Positions 9,077-17,831 are shown, counted from the first letter of the stretch. The stretch: DNA of 64,000 nucleotides from CATOSP01 sp965205385 (GCA_965205385.1 CBDBGS010000003.1:102250-166249), one strand, 5' to 3'. Notes: generated by a model from the letters alone, not told the origin. Numbers and translations: made by a program.

Positions 9077-10159
9077 ATGCATCTTGGCTTGATTATGGAA
9101 TGCGACTACCGGTACGGCTCCACGCTGCAGGACTCCTTCGAAGAGGCCTTTAATCTTGTGGATGCCGCCGAGCGCGGGGAACTGGATGGGGTCTGGTTGG
9201 CCGAACGCCACTTCGCCGCGCCCCGGAACCCGTTGGATGATGCGGGCGCGGGAATTCCTTCCGTGGTGTCGGCCCCGCTGATTTGGGCGAGTGCCATCGC
9301 CGCCCGCACCGAGCATCTGCGCATCGGTGTAGCGGTAAACGTCCTCCCATTGAACCATCCCATACGCATGGCCGAAGAGGTTGCCACCGTCGACCAGGTC
9401 AGCAAGGGGCGGTTCGACTTCGGTGTGGGCCGCAGCGGTTTTGCCCGGTCATACGAAGGGTATGGAATCCCGTACGGCGAGAGCCGGGAGCGGTTCCAAG
9501 AGTGTCTGGACGTGATCCTGGCCGCCTGGTCCAACGAGAGGTTTTCCCACCAGGGGAAGTATTATACGTTTGACAACGTGTGCGTGCTGCCCAAGCCCTA
9601 CCAGCAGCCCTACCCTCCAGTCCGCATTGCCGCCACCACCAAGGAGACTTTCCCCAGGGTTGGGGCACAGGGTCACAACATCTTCGTGGGCTTGCGCGGC
9701 ATGGACCGGCCTGACCTGGTAAAGGCGCTGGGAGAATATCAGCAGGCGTGGAGCGACTCGGGTCACGAGGGCAAAGGCGACGTCTTGCTGCGTATTCCGG
9801 TTTACGTGGCGGAGTCCGACCAGATGGCACTGGAAGAGGCGGAAGCCAGCACGATGCGTTCCTACCGCCGCATGGCGCAGAACTTTGCGGCTTCGGCGGC
9901 CGTATCCGGCGCCACTGCCGACGAAGAAAGGGCCGAACGGGGACAGCGGTTGGCGGCAATCACCTACCAGGACCTTTTGAAGGACAGGCTGGCCTACGGA
10001 AGCCCGGAGTCGGTCTCTCAGCAACTACAGGCCATCCAGGAAGAGTTGCAGCTCTCCGGGTTCATTTGCGAGATGAACGTGGGAGGGTTGGTGCCCAGGG
10101 AGCGGGTCTTGAACTCGGTGGAGCTGTTCGCTAAAGAGGTCGCGCCCTCCCTGCGTTAA
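9077..10159 (+). CDS. LLM-class flavin-dependent oxidoreductase
   Basis: This 360-residue TIM-barrel protein matches bacterial luciferase-like monooxygenases. The sequence opens with a short beta strand M-H-L-G-L-I-M, then W-L-A-E-R-H-F at about 41-47. I-G-V-A-V-N-V-L-P-L-N-H-P and D-F-G-V-G-R-S-G follow, and the middle shows P-K-P-Y-Q-Q-P-Y-P-P. Family members oxidise or cleave substrates with FMNH2 or reduced F420. The cofactor is not decidable here, although NpdG (18417-19064) shows that F420 is probably present. It is probably co-transcribed with the dioxygenase gene. Confidence 0.85.
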   Translation: MHLGLIMECDYRYGSTLQDSFEEAFNLVDAAERGELDGVWLAERHFAAPRNPLDDAGAGIPSVVSAPLIWASAIAARTEHLRIGVAVNVLPLNHPIRMAEEVATVDQVSKGRFDFGVGRSGFARSYEGYGIPYGESRERFQECLDVILAAWSNERFSHQGKYYTFDNVCVLPKPYQQPYPPVRIAATTKETFPRVGAQGHNIFVGLRGMDRPDLVKALGEYQQAWSDSGHEGKGDVLLRIPVYVAESDQMALEEAEASTMRSYRRMAQNFAASAAVSGATADEERAERGQRLAAITYQDLLKDRLAYGSPESVSQQLQAIQEELQLSGFICEMNVGGLVPRERVLNSVELFAKEVAPSLR

Positions 10160-10917
10160 TCGGTGGCAAGCGGCTGGGCACTGGACAAAATTAGCCGTTT
10201 TATGGCCACGGCTACCCCGTCTTCGTCCGCCGTGGGGACTATATGGTCTGCCACGGCGGCAACCGCTGGCGGTGCGTTACCCATCGCCACCGCCAAGCCG
10301 CAGTACTCCAGCAGCGGTATGTCGTTGTAGCTGTCCCCAATTGCCGCGATTTCGTGTCCCTCTACTCCCAGCATACCTGCCACACGGCGGGCTGCTGTCC
10401 CTTTATCGACGCCTCGGGGCGTGATGTCCACCGCCCAGAGGTCTTCGTCTGGTAGGTATGACTTGTTGGTCTCGACCCAACACGAGACCGCCAGTCGTGC
10501 CGCGAGGGCATCGGCCGAGTCTTCAATAAACCCCAGGGCCGAGACCCGAGTGATGTTCCAGTCGGGTAGTTCGCTCACGTGCCTGCCGGAGCCGCCCGGA
10601 TAGGTGGCGTGAAACCGTGTGTCGGTCCTGGCGAATTCCGTGATCATGGCCCTGGCGTCGTGGGCAGGCTGTGAGGCGGACCAGAGGAATTCACCGGTCA
10701 CCGGGTCGAGAATCACAGCTCCGCCGTCCCCGATCTGCGGTGTTCTTAGCCCCAATTGCCGGGCATAGTAGATAACGTGCGAGGGTTCACGCCCGGTGGC
10801 GATGGACACCCACATCTTTTTGGAGACTTCGGCTGCCGTTCGTTGAACTCTAGCGGAGATGCCTCCGGTGTGGTTGATCAAAGTCCCGTCAAGGTCCAAA
10901 TACAGAGCGCGAATCAA
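10156..10917 (-). CDS. HAD-family (Cof-type) phosphatase
   Basis: This haloacid-dehalogenase superfamily phosphatase has the nucleophile motif Y-L-D-L-D-G-T-L near its N-terminus, S-I-A-T-G-R as motif II, and the metal motif G-D-S-Y-N-D-I-P-L-L near the C-terminus with a cap in between. Cof-type members dephosphorylate sugar phosphates or cofactors. The chosen TTG start (10915-10917) has GGGAGG five bases upstream. An ATG at 10942-10944 would add nine residues but has no Shine-Dalgarno and directly abuts a terminator hairpin. Its stop overlaps the stop of the convergent LLM gene. Confidence 0.8.
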   Translation of the reverse strand: MIRALYLDLDGTLINHTGGISARVQRTAAEVSKKMWVSIATGREPSHVIYYARQLGLRTPQIGDGGAVILDPVTGEFLWSASQPAHDARAMITEFARTDTRFHATYPGGSGRHVSELPDWNITRVSALGFIEDSADALAARLAVSCWVETNKSYLPDEDLWAVDITPRGVDKGTAARRVAGMLGVEGHEIAAIGDSYNDIPLLEYCGLAVAMGNAPPAVAAVADHIVPTADEDGVAVAIKRLILSSAQPLATD

Positions 10918-10945
10918 GCTCGCCTCCCACCGTTTTGAAGACATG

Positions 10946-10976
10946 AAAAAGGGACCGGTATGTTCCGGTCCCTTTT
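10946..10976 (-). terminator. Rho-independent terminator after VOC gene
   Basis: Arms AAAAGGGACCGG and its complement flank a six-base loop. Read on the minus strand, the stem ends in a run of five T. It lies 30 bases past the stop of the VOC-family gene. Confidence 0.8.
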
Positions 10977-11007
10977 AGAAAGGCCAGGTTTCTGCGAGTA
11001 AGGGGGT

Positions 11008-11457
11008 CTAGCTGAAGACTAGCTCGGCGTTCTTCCGCCCAGGGCGTCGCATCTCGTCCAAGCCTTCCTCCGCGGTCTCGAAGGAGTTGCAGAAGAGCTC
11101 GATGCCGTTGCCGTCCGGGTCTTTGATGTAGATACTCTTCGTCATGCTGTGGTCGGTGGTGCGCATCTCCGCGCCCATCGCCGTGAGCTTGTGATAGTAC
11201 TGGGTGAGCATGTCGAAGTCTTCCACCTGGAGGGCCATGTGGTTCAAGCCCAATGCACCTTCCTTGATTGGCTCGGCGTCGGGGGCGGCCTGGAAGAGGG
11301 CCAGGTCGTGGTGAATCCTACCGCATGTTAGGAACGTGCCGAACCCAGGCCGCTCAACGGCGATCTCGAAGCCCAATACTTCAGTGTAGAACTTGGTGGA
11401 TGCGTCCTGGTCCTTGACGTTGATAACCAGATGTCCCACTCGCTTCGGTTGGACCAT
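11008..11457 (-). CDS. VOC-family (glyoxalase/bleomycin-resistance) protein
   Basis: This 149-residue vicinal-oxygen-chelate protein has paired beta-alpha-beta-beta-beta units: V-G-H-L-V-I-N-V-K-D at residues 7-16 and L-N-H-M-A-L-Q-V-E-D near 70-79, with D-P-D-G-N-G-I-E-L-F closing the second unit. His and Glu in these strands are candidate metal ligands. Members include ring-cleavage dioxygenases, glyoxalases and resistance proteins. The neighbouring LigB, LLM and alcohol dehydrogenase genes favour a catabolic role, but that is inference. AGGAGG lies upstream of the ATG. Confidence 0.8.
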   Translation of the reverse strand: MVQPKRVGHLVINVKDQDASTKFYTEVLGFEIAVERPGFGTFLTCGRIHHDLALFQAAPDAEPIKEGALGLNHMALQVEDFDMLTQYYHKLTAMGAEMRTTDHSMTKSIYIKDPDGNGIELFCNSFETAEEGLDEMRRPGRKNAELVFS

Positions 11458-11675
11458 TGTCTAATCCTCCTGCAAATTCAGGCGATTACCAGCCTGGTGG
11501 TCGGGCCTCACCCATATTGTCAATAATATACTCGGTTTGAAGTAATCTGCCAAGATTGGGTATGGCGCGCAGGCGGATTTTTGTGGATTGGTTACCCTGT
11601 GCGCTAACCGTGTGGTGTGGTATCGTTACGTAAATCAGCTGATGGGTGCACCGTCGCCTAAGGAGGAGATTCGTT

Positions 11676-12776
11676 ATGATGGGACGAGTGGTGGTTCTCA
11701 AAGAGTACGGAAAGCCCTTTGAAATCGAAGAGTACGAGGTTCCTGACCCCGAACCGGGAGCGGTTATCTTACGCATGACCCAGGCGGGGATTTGCGGGTC
11801 CGACCTCCACACATGGCGGGGTGACCAGATCAACAATCCGTTGCCGCCCACAGGCCGGTTGATGGGCCACGAGGGCACGGGCGTAGTCGAGCGGCTGGGT
11901 GAAGGTGTCTTGACAGACACTTTGGGAGTGCCAATAGAAGAAGGAGACCGCATCGTCTACTCGGCGGTCTTTCCCTGCTATCACTGTCACCTATGCCTGA
12001 AAGGCGACACCAACTGGTGTGTCAACCGGGGTGGAGCGGGGGCCGGGACCTGGCCGTATTTCAGGGCGACCTACGCCGACTACTTGTATCTGCCGCCGCG
12101 ACACCCGTTGTTCCGGGTGCCCGACGTGCTGCCTGACGACATCCTGGGGCCGGTCAACTGCGCTATGGGCACCGTTACCACCGGGTTGATGCGCGCCGGA
12201 GCAAGGGAAGGCCACAACGTGGTTATCCAAGGCGCGGGCGGTTTGGGGCTGAACGCCACGGCCATGGCCAAGGATATGGGCGCTGACAGGGTAATCGTCC
12301 TGGACCGTTTAGAGAACCGCCTGGAGCTGGCCGAGGAGTTTGGAGCGGACTACACGATTAACATCGAGGAATTCAACACGGTTGAGATGCGTGTCCAGCG
12401 GGTGAAGGAACTCACGGGCGGCCGCGGCGCGGACACGGTAATGGAGCTGGTGGGCCGGGCCGAGCTTTTGGCCGAGGGGATAGACATGCTCAGCAACGGC
12501 GGGACATTCGTGGAGATCGGCGACATCGTCCGAGGCCGTGAAGTGTCCATCGACCCATCGAAGTTGCTGCCGGGGAAGAACATCGTTGGATCATTGATGT
12601 ACCGCCCCGACCTGTTGCCGACTCTGCTCAACTTCCTGGTACGCAACCTGGATAAGCTGCCCTTTGACAAAGTCGTTTCCCACAAGTTCCCGCTGGCCGA
12701 CATCAACGAAGCCTTCCCCCAAGCCGAGTGGGACCAGCGCCAAACCACGGTTACGCGGGCCATGCTGGTGCCGTAG
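11676..12776 (+). CDS. Zinc-binding medium-chain alcohol dehydrogenase
   Basis: This 366-residue MDR enzyme has the catalytic zinc site G-I-C-G-S-D-L-H near residues 36-43 and G-H-E near 65. The structural zinc cluster is C-x2-C-x2-C-x7-C (about 100-114), and the Rossmann motif is G-A-G-G-L-G-L-N (about 186-193). It should oxidise a secondary alcohol or polyol, or reduce the ketone, with NAD(P). AAGGAGGAG lies eight bases before the ATG at 11676. The next gene is an LLM oxidoreductase on the same strand. Confidence 0.88.
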   Translation: MMGRVVVLKEYGKPFEIEEYEVPDPEPGAVILRMTQAGICGSDLHTWRGDQINNPLPPTGRLMGHEGTGVVERLGEGVLTDTLGVPIEEGDRIVYSAVFPCYHCHLCLKGDTNWCVNRGGAGAGTWPYFRATYADYLYLPPRHPLFRVPDVLPDDILGPVNCAMGTVTTGLMRAGAREGHNVVIQGAGGLGLNATAMAKDMGADRVIVLDRLENRLELAEEFGADYTINIEEFNTVEMRVQRVKELTGGRGADTVMELVGRAELLAEGIDMLSNGGTFVEIGDIVRGREVSIDPSKLLPGKNIVGSLMYRPDLLPTLLNFLVRNLDKLPFDKVVSHKFPLADINEAFPQAEWDQRQTTVTRAMLVP

Positions 12777-12864
12777 GGGTGGTCATAGACAACAATCTAT
12801 CTTAGCTCCGAGCGCAACGTGGCCGGGGAGGAACTTCCTTCCCCGGAAGAAGGAGATCACTGCC

Positions 12865-13935
12865 ATGAAATTCGGCCTGATGTATGAGATTCAGATACCG
12901 GAACCGCATTACCCGGGGGTGGAGCAGGAGCGGTACAAGCAGGTTTTGGCCCAGGTGGACCTGGCGGACGAGGTTGGTTTCGATTACTTCTGGACGGTTG
13001 AACACCATTTTCTACGGGAGTTTTCCCACTGCTCCGCGCCCGAGGTGCTCTACGGGGCAATATCACAACGCACCAAGCGGATCCGCATCGGCCATGCGGT
13101 GGCGCTGCTGCCGGGCCAGTACAACCACCCCGTTAGGGTGGCGGAACGGGCCGCGGTGCTGGATATCCTGAGCGATGGACGCATGGACCTGGGCACGGGC
13201 CGGTCGACGACGCTCATCGAGATGGACGGCTTTGAGGTAGACCCGGAGCAAACCAGGGCCCAGTGGCGGGAAGCCATTGGCATGATTCCCAAGATGTGGA
13301 CGGAGGACCGCTTCTCCCACCAGGGAGAGTTCTTTAACATCCCGGAACGGTCGGTGATCCCTAAGCCGGTGCAGCAACCTCATCCTCCGATGTGGGTGGC
13401 GTGCAGCCAACCCGACTCCTTCCGCCAAGCAGGGGAATTGGGGCTGGGCGTGCTGTGCTTCAACCTGGGCGGCTACGCACAGATGGAGGAACGGGTCGCC
13501 GCCTATCGGGAAGCGATTAAGACCGCCAACCCTGTCGGCAAGTTCGTCAACAACCAGGTTGCCGCGCTTTGCATCGTGCATTGCGGGGAAGACGACGAGG
13601 AAGCCCGCCGCGTCGGCGGCCAGGAAGGGGCCTGGTTCGTGCAGCAGGCGGAAAATTTGTATGCGCCGTGGGCGGGACGCCAGGTGCCCGATTCCTACAA
13701 GTTTGCGGTTGACGCCGTGCAGACCGAGCGCGCGGACAAGACCGTCGAGGACCACATTGCGTCAGGGGCATTCGCCATGGGCAACCCGGATACGGTCATC
13801 GAAGTGATGAAGAAATACCAGGAAGTGGGTGTGGACCAGGTATTGTGTTTCGTTCAGCCCGGAAGGTTGGAGCACACGCGGATCATGGATTCAATCAAGC
13901 TGATGGGCCGCCACGTGATCCCCTACTTCAGGTAG
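12865..13935 (+). CDS. LLM-class flavin-dependent oxidoreductase
   Basis: This 356-residue luciferase-like TIM-barrel protein has M-K-F-G-L-M-Y-E as the first strand, W-T-V-E-H-H-F as the second conserved block, R-I-R-I-G-H-A-V-A-L-L-P as the third and L-G-T-G-R-S as the fourth. The W-T-V-E-H-H motif is common in alkanal or alkane monooxygenase-like members. AAGAAGGAG precedes the ATG at 12865; the longer open frame starting at 12664 lies inside the alcohol dehydrogenase and is discarded. It is a paralogue of the gene at 9077-10159 but clearly divergent. Substrate and flavin donor are unknown. Confidence 0.85.
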   Translation: MKFGLMYEIQIPEPHYPGVEQERYKQVLAQVDLADEVGFDYFWTVEHHFLREFSHCSAPEVLYGAISQRTKRIRIGHAVALLPGQYNHPVRVAERAAVLDILSDGRMDLGTGRSTTLIEMDGFEVDPEQTRAQWREAIGMIPKMWTEDRFSHQGEFFNIPERSVIPKPVQQPHPPMWVACSQPDSFRQAGELGLGVLCFNLGGYAQMEERVAAYREAIKTANPVGKFVNNQVAALCIVHCGEDDEEARRVGGQEGAWFVQQAENLYAPWAGRQVPDSYKFAVDAVQTERADKTVEDHIASGAFAMGNPDTVIEVMKKYQEVGVDQVLCFVQPGRLEHTRIMDSIKLMGRHVIPYFR

Positions 13936-13963
13936 AGAAATAAGGGACCTAGCCGCAAAATGC

Positions 13964-13998
13964 GAAACACCCCGGAGCGCTCCGGGGTGTTTCTCTTA
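13964..13998. terminator. Bidirectional terminator (perfect 15-bp palindrome)
   Basis: GAAACACCCCGGAGC (13964-13978) pairs perfectly with 13979-13993 and is followed by TCTTA. It separates the LLM gene from the convergent desulforedoxin gene. Confidence 0.7.
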
Positions 13999-14021
13999 TC
14001 AGTGTATCCGGAGCAGAAGCG

Positions 14022-14165
14022 CTAGTCTGAAGAGGGCAATTTGCGTGGTTGTTGCAGCTCCATCTCGCCCTCGCAGCAATTCACGACTCCTTCGCCGCCC
14101 TTGGTGCACAGAACGCTGCTGCCGCAGGTGCCGCACACATAACGCTTGCCTAACTCGTTCGCCAT
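14022..14165 (-). CDS. Desulforedoxin-like mini-protein 1
   Basis: This 47-residue protein has the four-cysteine iron site of desulforedoxin: C11-x2-C14 and adjacent C30-C31 after the loop T-K-G-G-E-G. An extra Cys20 lies between them, and a 12-residue tail is added. Such homodimers bind one Fe(Cys)4 per subunit and carry electrons or form part of superoxide reductases. The ATG at 14163-14165 has GGAGG upstream. A second, shorter desulforedoxin gene lies 52 bases upstream on the same strand. Partner enzymes are unknown. Confidence 0.8.
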   Translation of the reverse strand: MANELGKRYVCGTCGSSVLCTKGGEGVVNCCEGEMELQQPRKLPSSD

Positions 14166-14217
14166 TGGAGGGTCCTCCTTTGGACCAAGTCTCAGGACTT
14201 GGGTAATTTTGCGGTTG

Positions 14218-14334
14218 TTACTTTTGCTGCATCGGTTCGCTGCAGCAGACAACCGTGCCCTCGCCGCCCTTGGTCACGATGAATTCGGATCCGCATTTCG
14301 CGCAGTTATATCGTTTACCGGTCTGGTTGGCCAC
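14218..14334 (-). CDS. Desulforedoxin-like mini-protein 2
   Basis: This 38-residue protein closely matches stand-alone desulforedoxin in length and pattern: A-N-Q at the start, K-R-Y-x-C11-x2-C14-G, K-G-G-E-G-T-V-V-C30-C31, ending near residue 38. It should hold one rubredoxin-like iron and act as a small cytoplasmic electron carrier. The GTG start at 14332-14334 has AAAGGGGG eight bases upstream, which argues against the longer upstream frame. It is the first of two tandem copies. Confidence 0.82.
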   Translation of the reverse strand: MANQTGKRYNCAKCGSEFIVTKGGEGTVVCCSEPMQQK

Positions 14335-14717
14335 GGGATTGACCCCCTTTGCCAGCAAGCTGGCGGAGTTATTAGGGCAATTATAGACAAGAGCTGTGCG
14401 GCGTTCAACTCTGGTAGGGCGCCGTCGAGCCCGCGATTTACGCATGTCAAATATTGTCGCACCCGCCTTCGATCTCTACTGACTCGCCAAAATTTCCGGT
14501 GGGTTACTCTCCACGATATTCGTGGCCCCATGAACAGATAAGTCAATACTTGGTGTTGACGTTTCAGATAGCATGCGTATACTTACCATTAAATATCATA
14601 TAGCCATTGTACGTAAATAAGTGGCTAGGCTCGGAATGCGCTGGCACGGAGTCAGGGCCAGAGTGTCGACCCGGGCTAGGGTCAACCGCGCCGGATCACT
14701 GAGTCATGGAGGGGCTC
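14335..14717. other. Intergenic region, about 380 bases
   Basis: It separates the desulforedoxin gene from the small gene at 14718. The right half is AT-richer and contains the promoter listed at 14556-14583. No RNA gene or open frame with support was seen. Confidence 0.5.
14556..14583 (+). promoter_or_regulatory. Sigma70-type promoter
   Basis: TTGACG (14556-14561) and TATACT (14578-14583) are separated by 16 bases. It probably drives the small gene at 14718 and the nitroreductase. Confidence 0.5.
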
Positions 14718-14948
14718 ATGACACCCGTATTTCCGTATCAGGTCCGTCGTGCCGAGGATGGCTGGGGCGCGGAGTTGCTTCTTCGTCTCAAGAAGGGAAA
14801 GTCGGCATACGTTGCGCATCTGTCCTTGGAGCAGGCCCGGATGTTGGCGATTGAGATGCGCGGGCTGGCTACCTCCCATTGTCCCCAAATCACCTTGCGT
14901 TGCTTTTGGCCAAATCGCTGGGAGGCCATATTAGCCATGTGGTTTTGA
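14718..14948 (+). CDS. Small hypothetical protein
   Basis: This 76-residue protein of unknown function starts at the ATG at 14718, with GGAGGGG upstream. The first ~55 residues look like a small alpha/beta domain with a basic patch (L-K-K-G-K) and an L-S-L-E-Q-A-R-M-L-A helix. The last 20 residues are Trp/Cys-rich and less typical, so a frameshift near 14880 cannot be excluded. It lies downstream of a good promoter and 152 bases before the nitroreductase start. Confidence 0.45.
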   Translation: MTPVFPYQVRRAEDGWGAELLLRLKKGKSAYVAHLSLEQARMLAIEMRGLATSHCPQITLRCFWPNRWEAILAMWF

Positions 14949-15100
14949 AACTCCTGGACTCGACTGGAGGTGTGCTGGGAATTTTGAGGGTGGTCTCCGG
15001 CGGCGAGACGCATTCGATGATACGGATTTCCAGCTACCGGACGCGGACTCCGGAACTTAAACACCAGACTCGACCAAACTTAAGCCCAGGGGATGATGCC

Positions 15101-15682
15101 GTGACAAATAGAGATATGCAAGAAGTTGGAGTTTACCAGGCGATTTACGGGCGAAGAATGGCGTGGGAATTTGAGGATTCCCCGGTGTCCACATCTGCTA
15201 TCGAGAGGATGTTGGACGCCGCTGTTTGGGCGCCCAACCACAGGTTGACCGAGCCGTGGAGGTTCTTTGTCTTGCAGAAGGATAGCCCGGCGAGGCTGCA
15301 AGCAGCGGAATTGGCCCGGGAGACAGTCCTGGAACGGTCAGGGAATTCCCGCCGGGCCGAAGCCGCCAGCCAGATGGTGTTGGACCCTCCTTACGTGGTC
15401 TATGTGTATTGCGTTCCCGGTGACAACGAAGAGCAAACCCGGGAGAATTATGCAGCGGTCTGTTGTGCCGTACAGAACATGGCGTTAGCTGGTGTTGCCG
15501 AGGGGTTGGCGGTTACCTGGGAAACCGGAGGGGTGACTCGCGCCCCCGGCCTCATTGACCTTTTGGGTGCGGACAAGGATTGGACGCTTGCGACCATGCT
15601 ATCCATCGGCGTTCACGGGGACCACACAGCCTCCCGCCGCACACCGGCGTCCCAATTCGCGCGTTGGTTTATGCGAGAGTAA
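15101..15682 (+). CDS. Nitroreductase family protein
   Basis: This 193-residue FMN-binding nitroreductase-fold protein starts with I-Y-G-R-R-M-A-W-E-F, followed by A-A-V-W-A-P-N-H-R-L-T-E-P-W-R-F (about 39-54), the typical flavin-phosphate region. A Q-N-M-A-L-A helix and the late G-V-T-R-A-P-G segment complete the fold. Family members reduce nitroaromatics, quinones or flavins with NAD(P)H; RutE- and YdjA-like members are similar in length. The GTG at 15101 gives the normal family length; an ATG at 15116 is the alternative. Confidence 0.8.
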   Translation: MTNRDMQEVGVYQAIYGRRMAWEFEDSPVSTSAIERMLDAAVWAPNHRLTEPWRFFVLQKDSPARLQAAELARETVLERSGNSRRAEAASQMVLDPPYVVYVYCVPGDNEEQTRENYAAVCCAVQNMALAGVAEGLAVTWETGGVTRAPGLIDLLGADKDWTLATMLSIGVHGDHTASRRTPASQFARWFMRE

Positions 15683-15924
15683 TGTGTGGGACCTGACCCG
15701 CTAGCGGTGGACGTTCCTCCGGGACCGGCTGGCCCAGAGACTCCGATCAGTAGGGCGTCGAATCGTGGCGTACCGCTGCCAATGCCGCGAGACTCAGGAA
15801 ATCCGAGACCCTCGGCGAACCCACGTTACGGAACGTCCGCCCGGCTACCCGTGGCGTGTGTCACATTTGCGGGCCCGCGGTGTTTCGTATCGGCAAGCGC
15901 TAAGTGTTGCATGTTTCCTGCCGC

Positions 15925-16362
15925 TTAATCGGATTCCGCGCCATCGTATTTGAGCCTCACCAGGAAGCTGGCTTCGCCCAACGGTGTCCCGTCCAGCAGG
16001 ATGGCGGCGGCATGATACCCTGGCCGCTGGACCGGTATCCGGAATAGCTTGATCCAGCGCTGGAATATGATGCCTTCTTCCCAGTTGATTAGCTGTGGCG
16101 GAGGAAGGTCCAGCGGCGCTCCCGGCGCTTTGATCGCGACCAGGAGATGGTGGGGTCCCGGCGCGGCTCCGGAGATGCAAAATGCCAACTGGACGTCGAG
16201 TTCCGCAAGCAGCGGGTCAGTCCCTTCAGTGTTCTCCTTAGACGGGGCCAAGTCTATCAGGTCTATGACCCCCTTGAGCACTAATTCGCCGTTCGGGTCG
16301 TCTTCCGTGTCGTGACAAAATATGGCGTATTTTAACTGAGGGCCATTGTTCTCGGTTGCCAA
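15925..16362 (-). CDS. Conserved hypothetical protein (DUF6941-like)
   Basis: This 145-residue protein begins with a strand around L-K-Y-A-I-F-C-H-D and continues with alternating beta strands, ending in E-A-S-F-L-V-R-L. The arrangement resembles DUF6941, a beta-rich family of unknown function, but the match is by memory and weak. There is no signal peptide or membrane segment. It is an isolated gene on the minus strand, flanked by repeat-containing intergenic DNA. Confidence 0.6.
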   Translation of the reverse strand: MATENNGPQLKYAIFCHDTEDDPNGELVLKGVIDLIDLAPSKENTEGTDPLLAELDVQLAFCISGAAPGPHHLLVAIKAPGAPLDLPPPQLINWEEGIIFQRWIKLFRIPVQRPGYHAAAILLDGTPLGEASFLVRLKYDGAESD

Positions 16363-16898
16363 CTGGGATACCCCTCCCTGGGGAATAAGACGTAGCTGGG
16401 CACAATTCTAGCACGGCTCATCCCCGCCGTTAACCATCCCCTCACGGGCGTAACTATTCAGACTCGAGGACGCGGATTGGTTGAACCCCACATCGGGTAT
16501 CCCCATGATGATTCTCGAACGATGTCCCTCAGCCGCAACCAGTCATTCCCGTGCGGGGAGACCTTTGCGTGACCTTCCGCGACTCCCGCGAAAGCGAGAA
16601 TCCAGAGTGCGCCCAAATACGGAGGACGCCCTCACCCTAACCCTCTCCCGGAGGGAGAGGGGATTATTCAAAGGTCTCCGCAGGCGGGAACCCAGAAATG
16701 CCAATGAAGTGACCGTTGCTGGTTGCAAAGGTTTCTGGATTCCGGGTCAAACCCGGAATAACGGGCTGGGAATAGGAAGGACACATCAAGTCTGAACAGT
16801 TACTCACGGGCAGTTGTGTTGTGTACCCCGCCCATTGCCAAGCCGGTGTATTGCTGAGAAACTACGCCTGTCAGTCCTAGATCAGGAGGATGAAAGCC
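16363..16898. repeat. Intergenic region with dispersed palindromic repeats
   Basis: About 535 bases without a convincing gene. It holds three repeat-like pieces: CCCGCGAAAGCG followed by ATCCAGAG (around 16584-16606), a CCCTCTCCC/GGGAGAGGG hairpin (16641-16661) and ATTCCGGGT-CAA-ACCCGGAAT (16739-16759). The first recurs in imperfect form near 57606. Confidence 0.6.
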
Positions 16899-17525
16899 AT
16901 GTCGTTAAATGCGGGTAAATTCAATCAAGGGATGACTGTCCAGCAGTACATCGATCAGATTAAGGTCAACAAGCAGCCGTTTGTGGACATCTACGAGGCG
17001 CTCCAGGTCCCCGAGTCGGCTAAGTCTCTATTCGACGGTCTGCCAGGGCCGGTTAATCTGGCTGTGTTCACCGCGGACTGGTGCGGGGACGCGGTTAGCA
17101 CGACGCCGGTGATACTACGCCTGGCCGAGAGTTCGCCGAACATCTCGGTGCAGGTGTTCAACCGGGACGATGAATTGGAGCTAACCAACAGCTTCTTGCC
17201 CGAAAACCGGGCTGGGACTGTTCCGGTGTTTGTGGTCATGGACTCGAACATGGGCGAGATTGCCCGTTTTGTGGAGACCGCCCTCGAGTTGGTTCCGTCG
17301 ATCGACGCTATGGACGACGCCATCGCCGGGGAAGTTGCCGCCGAGAGCGAGGAGAACCGCAGGGCCGCCAGCCGGGGCAAACGCATGGCGTTCCGGGTGT
17401 CCCACGCCCAGGAATGGGGAGAGGTTATCTTGGGCGCGTTCGGCAGGACGGTGACGGAAGGCCTGGATATGGCCTCGTCGGACAGGCCAGCGGTGGGCGG
17501 CACCAAATGGCCGCCGGAAGATTAG
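16899..17525 (+). CDS. Thioredoxin-like protein lacking the second active-site Cys
   Basis: This 208-residue protein has a thioredoxin-fold core: V-N-L-A-V-F-T-A-D-W-C-G-D-A (active-site region 61-65), V-F-N-R-D-D strand, and G-T-V-P-V-F-V-V with the cis-Pro. The usual C-x-x-C is W-C-G-D-A, so only Cys62 remains. Thioredoxin_9-like proteins often have W-C-x-D-C/S here. It probably acts as a single-Cys thiol protein or a structural homologue. AGGAGG lies nine bases before the ATG at 16899, which is preferred over the ATG at 16890. A small acidic gene follows 18 bases later. Confidence 0.75.
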   Translation: MSLNAGKFNQGMTVQQYIDQIKVNKQPFVDIYEALQVPESAKSLFDGLPGPVNLAVFTADWCGDAVSTTPVILRLAESSPNISVQVFNRDDELELTNSFLPENRAGTVPVFVVMDSNMGEIARFVETALELVPSIDAMDDAIAGEVAAESEENRRAASRGKRMAFRVSHAQEWGEVILGAFGRTVTEGLDMASSDRPAVGGTKWPPED

Positions 17526-17543
17526 GCGGCCGGGGTTTCCAAC

Positions 17544-17810
17544 ATGCCTGACGAGATAATCAACATGGCCGACATGGGGGCCATCTTCTCGGTTACCGAC
17601 CAGATGGGAATTCACCGGGAGTCGGTCCGGGTGGAATTGACCAAGGAAGACCCCGGCTCCATTGGAAGCGCCCCCGGCGGCATCATCGAGATCACGGTGC
17701 CGGAAAGCGGGACCGTCCAGGAATTCTCCCAACGCCTCCAGTCAGAACTTGAGGCGTTGGGCTACGAGTTCCAAGAGCTGGACGACCTCGACGAAGACGA
17801 GGACGAGTAA
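17544..17810 (+). CDS. Small acidic protein, unknown
   Basis: This 88-residue protein is very acidic, ending in a D/E-only tail. The middle shows short beta strands and an E-F-S-Q-R-L-Q-S-E-L-E-A-L-G-Y-E helix-turn. No family is recognised. It follows the thioredoxin-like gene closely on the same strand and may be translated from the same message. Confidence 0.55.
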   Translation: MPDEIINMADMGAIFSVTDQMGIHRESVRVELTKEDPGSIGSAPGGIIEITVPESGTVQEFSQRLQSELEALGYEFQELDDLDEDEDE

Positions 17811-17831
17811 CCAGAGCCGGGACGGGTCTTT

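Noticed and set aside
14621..14854. 77-residue plus-strand frame overlapping the small gene at 14718
   Set aside because: No Shine-Dalgarno, Arg/Gly/Ser-rich background composition, and it shares DNA with the better-supported frame.
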